Below are positions 7,615 through 15,607 of a stretch of DNA of 36,445 nucleotides, piece by piece. The DNA is from Gemmatimonadota bacterium (GTDB taxonomy: Bacteria > Latescibacterota > UBA2968 > UBA8231). How positions within the stretch are numbered: the stretch's first letter is position 1; every line of letters starts with the position of its first letter. The notes under the pieces are model-generated. The model saw only the letters and a list, made by a program, of their open reading frames with translations. It was not told where the DNA came from and made no database searches. The stretch lies in the NCBI GenBank assembly GCA_002724215.1, contig PBOD01000116.1, positions 1 to 36,445 on the forward strand, in the 5' to 3' direction. Made by a program: the position numbers and the translations under genes.

Positions 7615-8643
7615 ATGGCTGCGGAGAGATTGCGCGCGGCAGTAATTGGCGGCGGTCTGGGCGGCGCGCACGGCTATGCCTATGCCCGGGCGCAGGAATG
7701 CGAATTGGTAGCTGCTTGCGACATCGACCCGGTGGCTCTGGGCCGTTTTTTCGAGCGCGCCGAGATCGCGCGCGGCGACATCGCCGAATACACCGACTAT
7801 CGCGAAATGCTGGCGCAGGAAAATCTCGATGTGATCAGCGTCGCCACGCCCGACCACCTGCACACCGATCCGGTATGCGATGCGTCTGAGGCTGGGGTCA
7901 GGGGCATCCTGTGCGAGAAACCGCTGGCGACGACCGTGGAGGACGCCGACAGAATGGTCGAGGTCACCGAGCGCAATGGCACCAAGGTCTCGGTCGATCA
8001 CACCCGCAGCTTTATTCCCTCCTACCAGGCGGTGCGCCAGGCGATACGCGCCGGCGAGATCGGCGGATTGACGCGGATCATCGCGCACATGGGCGGCAAG
8101 CGCTCGATGCTCTTCCGCAATGGCACGCATATCGTCGATCTGGTGTGCTTTTTTGCCGACGCTGCGCCCAAATGGGTGATCGCCGCGCACGAGCGCGGCT
8201 TTGAGGACTATGGGCCGGTCTACGACGGCAAGGGGGGCAAGGACCCGCAATTCGACCCGGGTTCGACGTTGATAATAGAATTTGCCAATGGCGTGCGGGG
8301 CATTCTCAACAGCGCCAAATTGACCCCGCAATTTTCCGAATGCGACCTGCAGGGGCCGGGCGGACGCTTTATCATTGATGACCAGCGCTGCCGGGCCTGG
8401 AAATGCGACGAGCCGGAAGGGACGCCCAGAGAGGTAGCGCCGCCGCCGGAGCGCGGCTACGCCCAGCCCTTCGGCGAAAATCTGATCCCGGCGGTGCAAG
8501 AGCTGGCGCAAATGATCCGCAGCGACGCGCCGAGTTCGTCGCCGGTGCGGCGCGGGCGCGACACGGTTGAGATTTTGCTTGCGGCACTCGCGTCGCAGGA
8601 GGCGGGCAGTGCCAAGATCGAGCTGCCGTTGCCACGGGGATAG
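7615..8643 (+). CDS. Gfo/Idh/MocA-family NAD(P)-dependent oxidoreductase
   Basis: This 342-residue protein has the Rossmann loop GGGLGG (12-17), an acidic end of beta2 (CDID, about 35-38, favouring NAD), the family signature CEKPLATT with E101-K102-P103, and a likely catalytic His in GTHIVDL (H172). The C-terminal half is the alpha/beta sheet typical of the family. Members oxidise sugars, inositols or amino sugars. It lies 2 nt after the isomerase and 1 nt before the PhyH gene, so all four genes from 5952 are one operon. It resembles the partial oxidoreductase at 1-207 only at the general family level. Confidence 0.92.
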   Translation: MAAERLRAAVIGGGLGGAHGYAYARAQECELVAACDIDPVALGRFFERAEIARGDIAEYTDYREMLAQENLDVISVATPDHLHTDPVCDASEAGVRGILCEKPLATTVEDADRMVEVTERNGTKVSVDHTRSFIPSYQAVRQAIRAGEIGGLTRIIAHMGGKRSMLFRNGTHIVDLVCFFADAAPKWVIAAHERGFEDYGPVYDGKGGKDPQFDPGSTLIIEFANGVRGILNSAKLTPQFSECDLQGPGGRFIIDDQRCRAWKCDEPEGTPREVAPPPERGYAQPFGENLIPAVQELAQMIRSDAPSSSPVRRGRDTVEILLAALASQEAGSAKIELPLPRG

Positions 8644-8644
8644 T

Positions 8645-9439
8645 ATGGCGCTCAGCGAAGATCAGCGGGACTTTTTCGCCGACAATGGCTACTTGCCCTA
8701 CGGGCGGGTGCTGGACGATGCCGAGGTCGAAGGTCTGCGGCAGCGCTCAGAGGAAATTGCCAGAGGCCGGGTAGAGCACGTGCCGCCGCGCTTTGTCCAG
8801 CTGGAGGCGGCGTTTCGCGGCGCGGCGGCGGCCGGCGACCGCCTCGACCAGGTCCGCAAGATGACCCATCTGTGCTATTACGACGAGCTCTTCGAGGCTA
8901 CTGCCCGCAAGTCGGCGATCGTCGATCCGATCGAAGATCTACTCGGACCCAATATCAAGCTCTACTGCGACCAACTGATGATGAAGTCGCGCTTCAACGG
9001 CACGGTGACCGATTGGCATCAGGATTCGGTGGCCTGGCCGCAATTCGCGCCGCAGGACCACGTCAGTTGCTGGGTCGCGCTCGACGACGCCACGCTCGAC
9101 AATGGCTGTATGACGGTAATCCCGGGCAGCCATAAATGGGGGCCGATCGCGCGGGACCAGAGGGAGCGCTTTTTGCGGCACCCGCTCTTGCCCGAGCCGG
9201 TGCCGGTCGAAGTGCCGGCCGGGCACTGCATGTTTCACCACGGTTTGAACTTCCACCGCACCGGGGCCAATTCCACCCCAAACCGGCGCCGCGGCCTGGC
9301 GCTGCACTACATGCGTGCGGAGACGATGTATCTGGGCGTGCGCGACGAGGAACTGCGGTTGATGCTGGAGTGCGAAAAATCGCCCGGCGAATTTCGCTTT
9401 ATGTTGATCCGCGGCGAGGAGTTTGCGGGTCGGGTGTGA
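8645..9439 (+). CDS. Phytanoyl-CoA dioxygenase (PhyH) family Fe(II)/2-oxoglutarate oxygenase
   Basis: This 264-residue protein has a canonical facial triad: H125 and D127 in TDWHQDSV, and the distal H204 in LNFHRTGAN, followed by the 2-oxoglutarate-binding Arg (RRR, 214-216). The core also carries CWVALDD and VIPGSHKW, usual in PhyH proteins. The expected chemistry is hydroxylation of a C-H bond with 2-oxoglutarate, Fe(II) and O2; bacterial substrates of this family are mostly unknown. It is the last gene of the amidase-isomerase-oxidoreductase operon. Its 3' end overlaps the convergent gene at 9399 by 41 bp. The ATG at 8645 begins MALSEDQRDFF; an earlier ATG at 8567 lies inside the upstream gene. 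Confidence 0.9.
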   Translation: MALSEDQRDFFADNGYLPYGRVLDDAEVEGLRQRSEEIARGRVEHVPPRFVQLEAAFRGAAAAGDRLDQVRKMTHLCYYDELFEATARKSAIVDPIEDLLGPNIKLYCDQLMMKSRFNGTVTDWHQDSVAWPQFAPQDHVSCWVALDDATLDNGCMTVIPGSHKWGPIARDQRERFLRHPLLPEPVPVEVPAGHCMFHHGLNFHRTGANSTPNRRRGLALHYMRAETMYLGVRDEELRLMLECEKSPGEFRFMLIRGEEFAGRV

Positions 9440-9785
9440 TCCACTCTTCGCGAATAGTATAGGGCTCTCCTCTGTCCATATCGCTGTGGTGGATGATCAG
9501 TCGCAGCTCGCCTGCGGCGTCGATGACGTGGAGATCCTGCTCGGTGTCTGAGATCCGGTGTGCGATCTGGCGCATCAACAGCCGGCCGTCGGCGGTTTCG
9601 GTGCGGGTGTTGACCAGTGGCTCCTTCCCGCAGTACTCACCGGTGAATTCGTAGTATTCGATTTCGACCAGCTCATTGTTGCCATCGTAGATGTGAGCGA
9701 TGGCGCCGTCCGCCCATGCCCCCTGCACCTCTTTGCGCCACCCCTTATCCCAGCGCCCTGCGTAGAGTGGCGCTTTTCCGCTCAT
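9399..9785 (-). CDS. Unknown small protein, 128 aa, coupled to an amidohydrolase
   Basis: No family recognised. The protein is soluble and strand-rich (for example ELVEIEYYEFTGEYCG and GELRLIIHHSD), without signal peptide or membrane segment. The ATG at 9785 overlaps the stop of the amidohydrolase gene (ATGA), which makes translation coupling likely and fixes the start. The upstream extension of the frame runs inside the amidohydrolase and is not protein-like. The 3' end overlaps the convergent PhyH gene by 41 bp, unusual but possible. A partner or accessory role for the amidohydrolase is only inferred from position. Confidence 0.65.
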   Translation of the reverse strand: MSGKAPLYAGRWDKGWRKEVQGAWADGAIAHIYDGNNELVEIEYYEFTGEYCGKEPLVNTRTETADGRLLMRQIAHRISDTEQDLHVIDAAGELRLIIHHSDMDRGEPYTIREEWITPDPQTPRRGST

Positions 9786-10780
9786 GATGACTGCGCTTCT
9801 CGCATCCGGGCTAGGAAGCGTTTGGCATTCCCGGCGAAGTGGTCCTCGATCTCGTCCCGGCCCAATTCCAGCATCTCGGCTACCTGGCGTTCCTGGATCA
9901 ACTGTTCGTAGATCACCAGCGTCGCGCGCGAGTCGCAGTGCGGGGTGCCCTCCTCGTTGCCCGGATAGTGGAGCCAGGCGCGGCCATAGGTGATGTACTT
10001 GCCGCGGGCGCAACCGGCGACCACGTTGTCGGAGCCGAACATCACCCGCTTGCGGTCCTCGTGCTTCATCAGCAGGAAGTGTGAGTAGAGATCGTTCACG
10101 GCCGAGGTGTCGTACCAGATATTGGGCAGGTCGCAGAGAAAGCGGATCGAGTCCTCCATCATAAAGGCGTTGAAGGAGCGGGCGCAGTGGGCCAAAATCC
10201 ACTGTGCGCCCGGGTATTCGCGGGTATAGCGCTCGAGGTCGCGCTGGTTGTCGGCGTCGGCCGGGCCGGTGGGCTTGGCCAGGTGCATGGTGATGGCCAG
10301 GTTTTTGTCGTGGGCGACCTCAATAAAGGACTCGGGTAGGAAGTCTTTGATGCGCCCGTTGACCGGATCGGGGGCGAAGATGCGGTAGGGTTTGAGCCCG
10401 AGGAATTTGTGCTTATCGACCTGTTCGGCGATGTATTCGGGCGTCATTGCGGGGGAGACCAGCATATTGATTGCCGATGCGGGATCGGCTTTGAGTTCTG
10501 CTGCCATCCAGTCGTTGTGCCCTTCGTAGTCGATGCCCGGTATGGGCGTACCCAAAACCAACAGGTGGAATTCGCGGCCGGGGTAGAGTTTTTGCGCCCA
10601 GTCGCGGTGCGCGCGGAAGTCGATCTCTAGGCGCAGGCCTACGGGTGGGCCGCCTACCGACCCGCAGTGCGCTTCGGACCACATGTGGGTGTGCATATCG
10701 TAGACAGTGTCGGGTACGAAGTCCTCGAGATCCTTGTCCCAGATCTCGCGGTCGAAGTCGGTGTAGGTGAGTTCAGCCAT
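9782..10780 (-). CDS. Amidohydrolase-2 family metal-dependent hydrolase
   Basis: The 332-residue protein shows the amidohydrolase barrel signature: HxH in YDMHTHMW (H30, H32), a further His in ITMHLAKP, another in WILAHCARS and the final Asp in FGSDN. These bind one or two metals and activate water; members hydrolyse lactones or amides, or decarboxylate aromatic and sugar-derived acids. The start is placed at 10780 (MAELTYTDFD), which has GGAG 9 nt upstream; an ATG at 10795 lacks a site. It overlaps the alcohol dehydrogenase gene end and the small downstream gene start, forming a tightly coupled three-gene operon. The substrate is unknown. Confidence 0.87.
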   Translation of the reverse strand: MAELTYTDFDREIWDKDLEDFVPDTVYDMHTHMWSEAHCGSVGGPPVGLRLEIDFRAHRDWAQKLYPGREFHLLVLGTPIPGIDYEGHNDWMAAELKADPASAINMLVSPAMTPEYIAEQVDKHKFLGLKPYRIFAPDPVNGRIKDFLPESFIEVAHDKNLAITMHLAKPTGPADADNQRDLERYTREYPGAQWILAHCARSFNAFMMEDSIRFLCDLPNIWYDTSAVNDLYSHFLLMKHEDRKRVMFGSDNVVAGCARGKYITYGRAWLHYPGNEEGTPHCDSRATLVIYEQLIQERQVAEMLELGRDEIEDHFAGNAKRFLARMREAQSS

Positions 10781-11888
10781 TTGGTTGCACTCCATCGAAG
10801 AGGATGACGCCGCGGCGGATGTCGCCCTCGAGCAGGTCGGCGTAGGCCTCGTTGATCTGCTCGAGGGGATAGCGTTTTGAGATCAGTTCGTCGAGTTTGA
10901 GTTTGCCCGCCCGGTATAGATCCAGTATGCGCGGGAAATCGCGGCGGGTGACGGTCGAGCCGTAGAAGCAGCCGAGGATGCGCTTTTCGCGCACGTGCAT
11001 TTCAAAGGTAGAAAAGCGGGCGCTCGAGTCGAGGGGGGCGACGCCGACGATGACCAGTGCGCCACCGGGGCGCACCGCCGCCATCGCCGCCTCCTGCACC
11101 GCGGTCAGGCCAATGGCTTCGAAGACATAGTCAGCGCCGCGGCCGCCGGTCAATTCGCGGATCTCGGCTTCGGTGTCGGCGCCGGCCATAAGCGCGTGGG
11201 TGGCGCCGAATTGCCGGGCGATGTCCATTTTGGCCGGGGCCTGGTCGATGGCAATGATCGGATGCGCCCCGACCAGCGCCGCGCCCTGGAGAATATTGAG
11301 TCCGACGCCACCGCAGCCGTAGACGGCGATGCTCTCGCCGGATTTGACCTGCGCGGTATTGAGCACTGCGCCGACGCCGGTGGTGACCGCGCAGCCGACC
11401 AGTGCGGCGATATCGAGGGGGATGTCGCGCTGGATAGGGATACAGGCCTGCTGTGGGGCGATGCAGGCTTCGGCAAAGGTCGAGAGAGTAGAAAACTGAC
11501 ACACGCTCTCGCCGTTGATCCGAAAGCGGGTGGTGCCGTCGAGCATTGTGCCCGAGCGCCGCACCGGGGCGAAGGTCTCGCAAAGGGCGGGCTGGGCGCG
11601 GCTGCAGTAAAAGCAGTGGCCGCAGTCGGGGGCCCAGTTGAGAATGACGGGGTCGCCGGGCTGGACGGCGGTGACACCGGGGCCGAGCGCCTCGACGATA
11701 CCGGCACCTTCGTGGCCGAGGATGACTGGCAGTGGGCGGTGCAAATCGCCCACGACCATGTGCCAGTCGCTATGGCAGACGCCGGCGGCAGCCAGACGCA
11801 CGCGCACCTCGCCCGGTCCGGGTGCGAGCAAGTCGACTTCTTCAACGGAGAAGGGACCGCCCAAATGATGAAGTACGGCAGCTTGCAT
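10773..11888 (-). CDS. Zinc-dependent alcohol dehydrogenase (MDR superfamily)
   Basis: This 371-residue protein has all landmarks of the zinc alcohol dehydrogenases. Catalytic zinc ligands are C38 (GVCHSDWH), H59 (LGHEGAG) and C166 (VGCAVTTG). Structural zinc cysteines are C89, C92, C95 and C103. The nucleotide-binding loop is GCGGVG (191-196), followed by an Asp in IIAIDQ, which favours NAD. The length and the CxxCxxCx7C lobe resemble class III (glutathione- or mycothiol-dependent formaldehyde) dehydrogenases, but the true alcohol is not evident. It is first in the operon with amidohydrolase and small unknown protein. AAAGGAGT precedes the ATG. Confidence 0.92.
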   Translation of the reverse strand: MQAAVLHHLGGPFSVEEVDLLAPGPGEVRVRLAAAGVCHSDWHMVVGDLHRPLPVILGHEGAGIVEALGPGVTAVQPGDPVILNWAPDCGHCFYCSRAQPALCETFAPVRRSGTMLDGTTRFRINGESVCQFSTLSTFAEACIAPQQACIPIQRDIPLDIAALVGCAVTTGVGAVLNTAQVKSGESIAVYGCGGVGLNILQGAALVGAHPIIAIDQAPAKMDIARQFGATHALMAGADTEAEIRELTGGRGADYVFEAIGLTAVQEAAMAAVRPGGALVIVGVAPLDSSARFSTFEMHVREKRILGCFYGSTVTRRDFPRILDLYRAGKLKLDELISKRYPLEQINEAYADLLEGDIRRGVILFDGVQPNG

Positions 11889-11968
11889 ATGCGGACTCCT
11901 TTATGTGTGTTCCACTGCATAGGGTATTGCGCAACTGCAACCAGGGCAAGATAGAATGAACAGAATAA

Positions 11969-12157
11969 CTTGCTCCACCTTTCCTTATAGCTGCGGGCTT
12001 TCTGGTGGTGATCCTGTCGTCCATGGTGACCCAGTAAATCGCCGATAAGTGCCACCAGGTCGGGGGGGAGGACGCCTATCTTTCGAAGCAGGATTTGCGG
12101 CAGGTGGTAGCGAAGCTGAACGAGGTGTGCGGAGTCGCAACGGAGGTGGCGGGGTAA
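11969..12157 (+). pseudogene. Possible decayed small membrane-protein gene (in-frame stop, no start)
   Basis: The 389-bp gap 11889-12277 holds no intact gene. Within it a plus-strand frame reads like a membrane helix (FLIAAGFLVVILSSMV), then a TAA at 12035-12037, then 39 codons of helix-like sequence (EDAYLSKQDLRQVVAKLNEVC) ending at TAA 12155-12157. A terminator follows 23 nt later. No start codon precedes the hydrophobic part. It reads like a small gene with a nonsense mutation and a lost start, but chance cannot be excluded. Confidence 0.3.
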
Positions 12158-12180
12158 GCCGTTAGAATATGCGCGCCGCT

Positions 12181-12210
12181 GGTTCCGGGTTGCCCGGGGC
12201 CGGTTTTTTT
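12181..12210 (+). terminator. Rho-independent terminator
   Basis: GGTTCCGGG / CCCGGGGCC (9 bp with two G-U pairs in RNA, loop TTG) is followed by GG and seven T residues. It sits just upstream of the SMP-30 promoter and downstream of the possible decayed gene, so it now insulates the 12278 operon or ends a lost transcript. Confidence 0.7.
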
Positions 12211-12215
12211 GTGGT

Positions 12216-12244
12216 TTGACAGGGCCGGAGGCGATGCCTACCGT
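12216..12244 (+). promoter_or_regulatory. Candidate promoter for the SMP-30/octopine-dehydrogenase-like operon
   Basis: A perfect TTGACA (12216-12221) with a 17-bp spacer leads to TACCGT (12239-12244), a weak -10 box. It lies directly after the terminator and 34 bp before the ATG at 12278, leaving room for the TGGAGGA ribosome-binding site at 12264-12270. Confidence 0.4.
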
Positions 12245-12277
12245 TTCGACGTCCAACTAACTCTGGAGGATACCGAA

Positions 12278-13165
12278 ATGAGCAGTCAACAGGTAGATGT
12301 TGAGCTGGTAGTGGAAAAGGACGCCCTCGTCGGCGAGGGGGCGATATGGGATGTGGACGAGCAGGTTTTGTACTGGGTCGACATTTTGAGTCACGAATTG
12401 TATATCTACGACCCGGCGAACGGCGACAACGCGACGATTCCGACCTGCCAGGCGGTGGGAACGGTGGTCGTACGGCAGAGCGGGGGGCTGGTGGTGGCGC
12501 TGCACAATGGCTTCGCGTGCGTGGATGTAGAGAGCGGGAAGATCACCCCCATCGGTGAGGATCCAGAGCGGTCGCTACCCGCCAATCGCTTCAATGATGG
12601 CAAGTGTGACCCGGCCGGCCGGCTGTGGGCGGGGACGATGGAGTTTTCCGGTGCCAAAGACCAAGGCAAGCTCTACTGCCTGGATATCGACCACTCGGTG
12701 CGCGAGAAGCTCGCGCCGGTCAGCATCTCCAACGGGATCGTGTGGAGCGGCGACGCGAAGACCATGTACTATATCGACTCGCCCCTCAACAATGTGCGCG
12801 CTTACGACTACGATATTGACAGCGGGGCGATTCAAAACGAGCGGGTGGTGGCAGTAAACGACGGGCCGGGCATCTTCGACGGCATGGCTATCGACGCGGA
12901 GGACAACTTCTGGATTGCGGTCTACGGGGGCTCGTGCGTCAAACACTACGACTCCAAAACGGGTGCGCTGATCAAAGAACTGGCGTTGCCGATGACCAAT
13001 GTGACATCCTGCGCCTTTGGCGGCGCGAATCTCGACGAGCTCTACATCACGTCGGCGTGCCAGGGCATGGACGATGCAGCCCGGGCCGGGCAGCCGCTGG
13101 CCGGTTCGCTGGTCAAGATTGATCCCGGTGCCCGCGGCGTGCCCGCCGCCGTTTACGCGGGATGA
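12278..13165 (+). CDS. SMP-30/gluconolactonase-family sugar lactonase
   Basis: This 295-residue six-bladed propeller protein has the metal-site residues of the SMP-30/regucalcin/gluconolactonase family: E20 in VGEGAIWD, Asn in ANRFNDGKCDP (N103/N106), N152 in SISNGIVWS and D201 in FDGMAID, at spacing close to the characterised enzymes. The block PAGRLWAGTM is also a family hallmark. The expected reaction is hydrolysis of a sugar lactone to the aldonic acid, the step between a sugar dehydrogenase and a sugar-acid dehydratase. The ATG at 12278 follows TGGAGGA. It is co-transcribed with the octopine-dehydrogenase-like gene 6 nt downstream. Confidence 0.92.
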   Translation: MSSQQVDVELVVEKDALVGEGAIWDVDEQVLYWVDILSHELYIYDPANGDNATIPTCQAVGTVVVRQSGGLVVALHNGFACVDVESGKITPIGEDPERSLPANRFNDGKCDPAGRLWAGTMEFSGAKDQGKLYCLDIDHSVREKLAPVSISNGIVWSGDAKTMYYIDSPLNNVRAYDYDIDSGAIQNERVVAVNDGPGIFDGMAIDAEDNFWIAVYGGSCVKHYDSKTGALIKELALPMTNVTSCAFGGANLDELYITSACQGMDDAARAGQPLAGSLVKIDPGARGVPAAVYAG

Positions 13166-13171
13166 TGCGCC

Positions 13172-14263
13172 ATGGCCAATGAAACCATCGCAGTACTGGG
13201 CGGGGGCAACACGGCTTTTGCGGTCGCAGCCTCGCTGACGTTGCGCGGCTATGATATCGCGCTGTGCGAATTGCCCGGCTTTGCCGAGATGGTCGAGCCG
13301 ATCGCCGCGCACCGCACGATTGTGCTACACGGTGTCGCTGGCGCGGGATCGGCCGAGATTGCGCAGGTGACTACGGACATGGCCGAGGCACTCGCGGCAG
13401 CGGATTTGCTGTTGTTGATCGTGCCCGCCTATGCGCAGCGGGCGTTTGCCGAGGCCTGCATCCCCCATATCGAGCCGCGCCACACTGTAGTGCTGATGCC
13501 CGGTACACTCGGCGCACTGGAGTGGGCGGCGATGCTGAAGGCAGCGGGCAAGGAGGCGACGCTGGCCGAGGTCGATACGGCCCCGTACGTGTGCCGTAAG
13601 ACTGCGCCGGACGAAGCCACGATCTGGGGAGTGGTGTCCGGTTTGGGGCTGGGGGTGTTGCCGGCGACGGAGACCGCGCGGGTGAGGGAGGTGATCGATC
13701 CGCTCTTTCCCGGCATCCAGACCCATCCCGACGTCATGGCCTGCGGGCTGTCCTCGATGAATCCGGTGGTACACCCGGCCGGGGTGCTTATGAACGCTGG
13801 CCGGATTGAGCGTTCGCACGGCGAATTCTACTTCTACGAGGAGGGTGTGACGCCGGCGGTGGCGCGGGCGATTATGGCCGTTGACGACGAGCGCCGCGCG
13901 ATCGGCAAGGCGCTGGGCTACGAACTGATGCCGGTCAACGAAGCCTTCCACCAGGCGGGCTTTGGGCCGCGCGGCGATCTGTGGTCGGCGATCAACGGCA
14001 GCTATATGCTGACGCGACTCAAGGCGCCCGGTTCGCTCGACAGCCGCTGGTTGACCGAGGATGTGCCATATGGCCTGGGGGCCTGGGTGTCGGTGGCGCG
14101 GCAATACGGGGTGGCGACGCCGGTGATGGAGTCGCTGGTCAATCTGGCAACCCCGGTGATGGGCTTTGACGGCTGGGCAGCGGGGCGCGGGGTGAAGGCG
14201 TTGGGAATCGCGGGATTGGCCAAGGGGGAGTTGGCGGCGTTTTTGGCCGGTGGTAATAGCTGA
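13172..14263 (+). CDS. NAD/NADP octopine/nopaline dehydrogenase-family protein
   Basis: This 363-residue protein has an N-terminal Rossmann loop (VLGGGNTAFA, 8-17) and the C-terminal helical domain of octopine/opine dehydrogenases, including the signature NPVVHPAGVLMNAG with the presumed catalytic H201. Opine dehydrogenases reductively condense an amino acid with a 2-oxo acid or do the reverse. More distant members act on other 2-hydroxy or 2-imino acids. Following a lactonase by 6 nt, it could oxidise or reduce a sugar-acid-derived 2-oxo acid, which is only inference. It ends 28 bp before the convergent shikimate kinase gene. Confidence 0.85.
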   Translation: MANETIAVLGGGNTAFAVAASLTLRGYDIALCELPGFAEMVEPIAAHRTIVLHGVAGAGSAEIAQVTTDMAEALAAADLLLLIVPAYAQRAFAEACIPHIEPRHTVVLMPGTLGALEWAAMLKAAGKEATLAEVDTAPYVCRKTAPDEATIWGVVSGLGLGVLPATETARVREVIDPLFPGIQTHPDVMACGLSSMNPVVHPAGVLMNAGRIERSHGEFYFYEEGVTPAVARAIMAVDDERRAIGKALGYELMPVNEAFHQAGFGPRGDLWSAINGSYMLTRLKAPGSLDSRWLTEDVPYGLGAWVSVARQYGVATPVMESLVNLATPVMGFDGWAAGRGVKALGIAGLAKGELAAFLAGGNS

Positions 14264-14291
14264 GACTGAGTGCAGATCTCTGAGGCTTGGG

Positions 14292-14825
14292 TTATGTCTC
14301 AGGCGTATCGCAGATGGTTGTGAAGGCGGTGGCGACCTCGGCGGCCAACTCTTGCGGCGGCCGGGTGCCGTCGATGACAAGGCTCGCGCATTCGAGGTAG
14401 ACGGGTTCGCGTTCGGCCAGCAGCTGCTCTATTTCTTCGATGCCGCCGCCGGCGAGGTTGGGGCGGGTCGAGGCGGTGCGGGGATCGCTCTGGAAGCGGC
14501 GCCAGAGTTCGGGGATGGGGACCTGCAGGTAGACGACCAGGGCGTTGCGCTGGGCCGTCTGCCGGCTGGTGGGGAACTTGAGGGTGCCGGCACCAAAGGC
14601 GATGACGGCGTGATCGCAGGCGCACAATGCTTGCACTACGCGCGCTTCGTGTTCGCGAAAGGCCGCGTCGCCGATTTGGCGCCAGTAGTCGGTCAGGGTC
14701 TGGCCGTCGATATCCTCTTCGATACGGCGATCGACGTCGAGGTAGGGCATGTCGAGTTGTTGCGACAACAATTGCCCCAGGGTCGATTTGCCCGAGGCGC
14801 GGTAGCCTATTAAGACGATTTTCAC
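14292..14825 (-). CDS. aroK: Shikimate kinase
   Basis: This 177-residue protein has the Walker A loop GYRASGKST (7-15), the shikimate-binding/Mg Asp pair in LDVDRRIEE (D30, D32), the REHE block typical of AroK (FREHE, about 57-61) and a GAGT loop where most AroK proteins have a Gly-rich GGG. It phosphorylates shikimate at the 3-OH in the aromatic amino acid pathway. The start is GTG at 14825. It is last in a minus-strand group after a ferredoxin and shows no functional link to it. Related gluconate and other small-molecule kinases share the fold, so a sugar-acid kinase is a less likely alternative. Confidence 0.83.
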   Translation of the reverse strand: MKIVLIGYRASGKSTLGQLLSQQLDMPYLDVDRRIEEDIDGQTLTDYWRQIGDAAFREHEARVVQALCACDHAVIAFGAGTLKFPTSRQTAQRNALVVYLQVPIPELWRRFQSDPRTASTRPNLAGGGIEEIEQLLAEREPVYLECASLVIDGTRPPQELAAEVATAFTTICDTPET

Positions 14826-14927
14826 GGTTCAATCCCACTTCTATTTCGTTGACCCTCTAGAAAATATCGCATGCGCTTCGCCTGCGAAAGAGATCTACCG
14901 CGATGGATCGATTGACCCGGTCCGCGA

Positions 14928-15473
14928 CTAGAGCGGCTGTACGGCGATCGCCTCAGGACGGGTGGGACAGGTCCACTGGCAGACGCCGCAGCCGATGCAA
15001 CCATCTGTCAGCACGACGACCGCGCCTGCGTCGTTGAGGATAAGCGCTTTGTCTCCGAGGGGGCAGTTGTCCAAACAGACGCGACAGTCGTCGCCGCGGT
15101 GGCGGACGCAGATGTCGCTGCTGACGCTGGCCAGCCCGATGCGGATTTGCTCCAGCGGTGTCGGCTGCAGGGCGCCGCTGGGGCAGGCGGCCATGCAGCG
15201 CAGGCCGTCGCAGGCGACACAGGGTTGGTCGGCGGGATCGATATAGGGCGTGCCGTCGGTGTGGTGTTTGATCGCATCGGCGGGGCAGACCTCGGCGCAT
15301 TGGCCGCAGCGCCGGCAGGTGTCCTGGAAGGCGCTTGCGGGCAGGGCGCCGGGCGGGCGCAGGTGGGCGCCTGGTTGCGGCAGGTGCTTTTCGGCGTAGG
15401 CGGCGGCCGGATCGACGACGCGCTTGAGGAATTGGCGGAAGAAGCCGCGGCGGTCGGAGGCGTCTTCGCTCAT
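14928..15473 (-). CDS. Ferredoxin-type protein with four [4Fe-4S] motifs
   Basis: This 181-residue protein has four cysteine sets: C53/C56/C59/C63 (CRRCGQCAEVCP), C85/C88/C93/C97 (CVACDGLRCMAACP), C122/C130/C133/C137, and C159/C162/C165/C169 (CIGCGVCQWTCP). The arrangement resembles NapF/NapG/MauM-type ferredoxins. The N-terminus (DRRGFFRQFL) resembles the twin-arginine-like start of such proteins, although no clear hydrophobic signal core follows. It would carry electrons between a reductase and an oxidoreductase; no partner oxidoreductase of that type is in the window. The ATG at 15473 overlaps the stop of a 40-codon membrane peptide gene (ATGA), so the two are coupled. Confidence 0.85.
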   Translation of the reverse strand: MSEDASDRRGFFRQFLKRVVDPAAAYAEKHLPQPGAHLRPPGALPASAFQDTCRRCGQCAEVCPADAIKHHTDGTPYIDPADQPCVACDGLRCMAACPSGALQPTPLEQIRIGLASVSSDICVRHRGDDCRVCLDNCPLGDKALILNDAGAVVVLTDGCIGCGVCQWTCPTRPEAIAVQPL

Positions 15474-15592
15474 TCGCCGAAGATCAGGATTGCGCCGGCG
15501 ATCAGCAGCGCGATGAGCGGATAGATGACGGCGCGGGGCAGGTAGAATTTGGTGCTGCAGTCGTCGTCGGCGAGGGGATCTTTGTCGTCCAT
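15470..15592 (-). CDS. Small membrane peptide (40 aa) coupled to the ferredoxin
   Basis: The peptide has an acidic N-terminus (MDDKDPLADDDCS) followed by one transmembrane helix (AVIYPLIALLIAGAILIFGE). Its stop overlaps the ferredoxin ATG by 4 bp (ATGA), the main reason to call it real. No clear Shine-Dalgarno precedes its ATG. It could anchor the ferredoxin to the membrane, like other small subunits of electron-transfer units; that is inference. Confidence 0.6.
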   Translation of the reverse strand: MDDKDPLADDDCSTKFYLPRAVIYPLIALLIAGAILIFGE

Positions 15593-15607
15593 AAAGGGAG
15601 TAATCTA

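Noticed and set aside
10995-11954. A 319-codon open frame on plus
   Set aside because: Antisense to the zinc alcohol dehydrogenase, which carries all zinc ligands.
14260-14302. Inverted repeat CTGAGAC...GTCTCAG between convergent genes
   Set aside because: Only 7 bp with a 29-nt loop, no T-tract, and one arm inside the shikimate kinase gene; not a convincing terminator.
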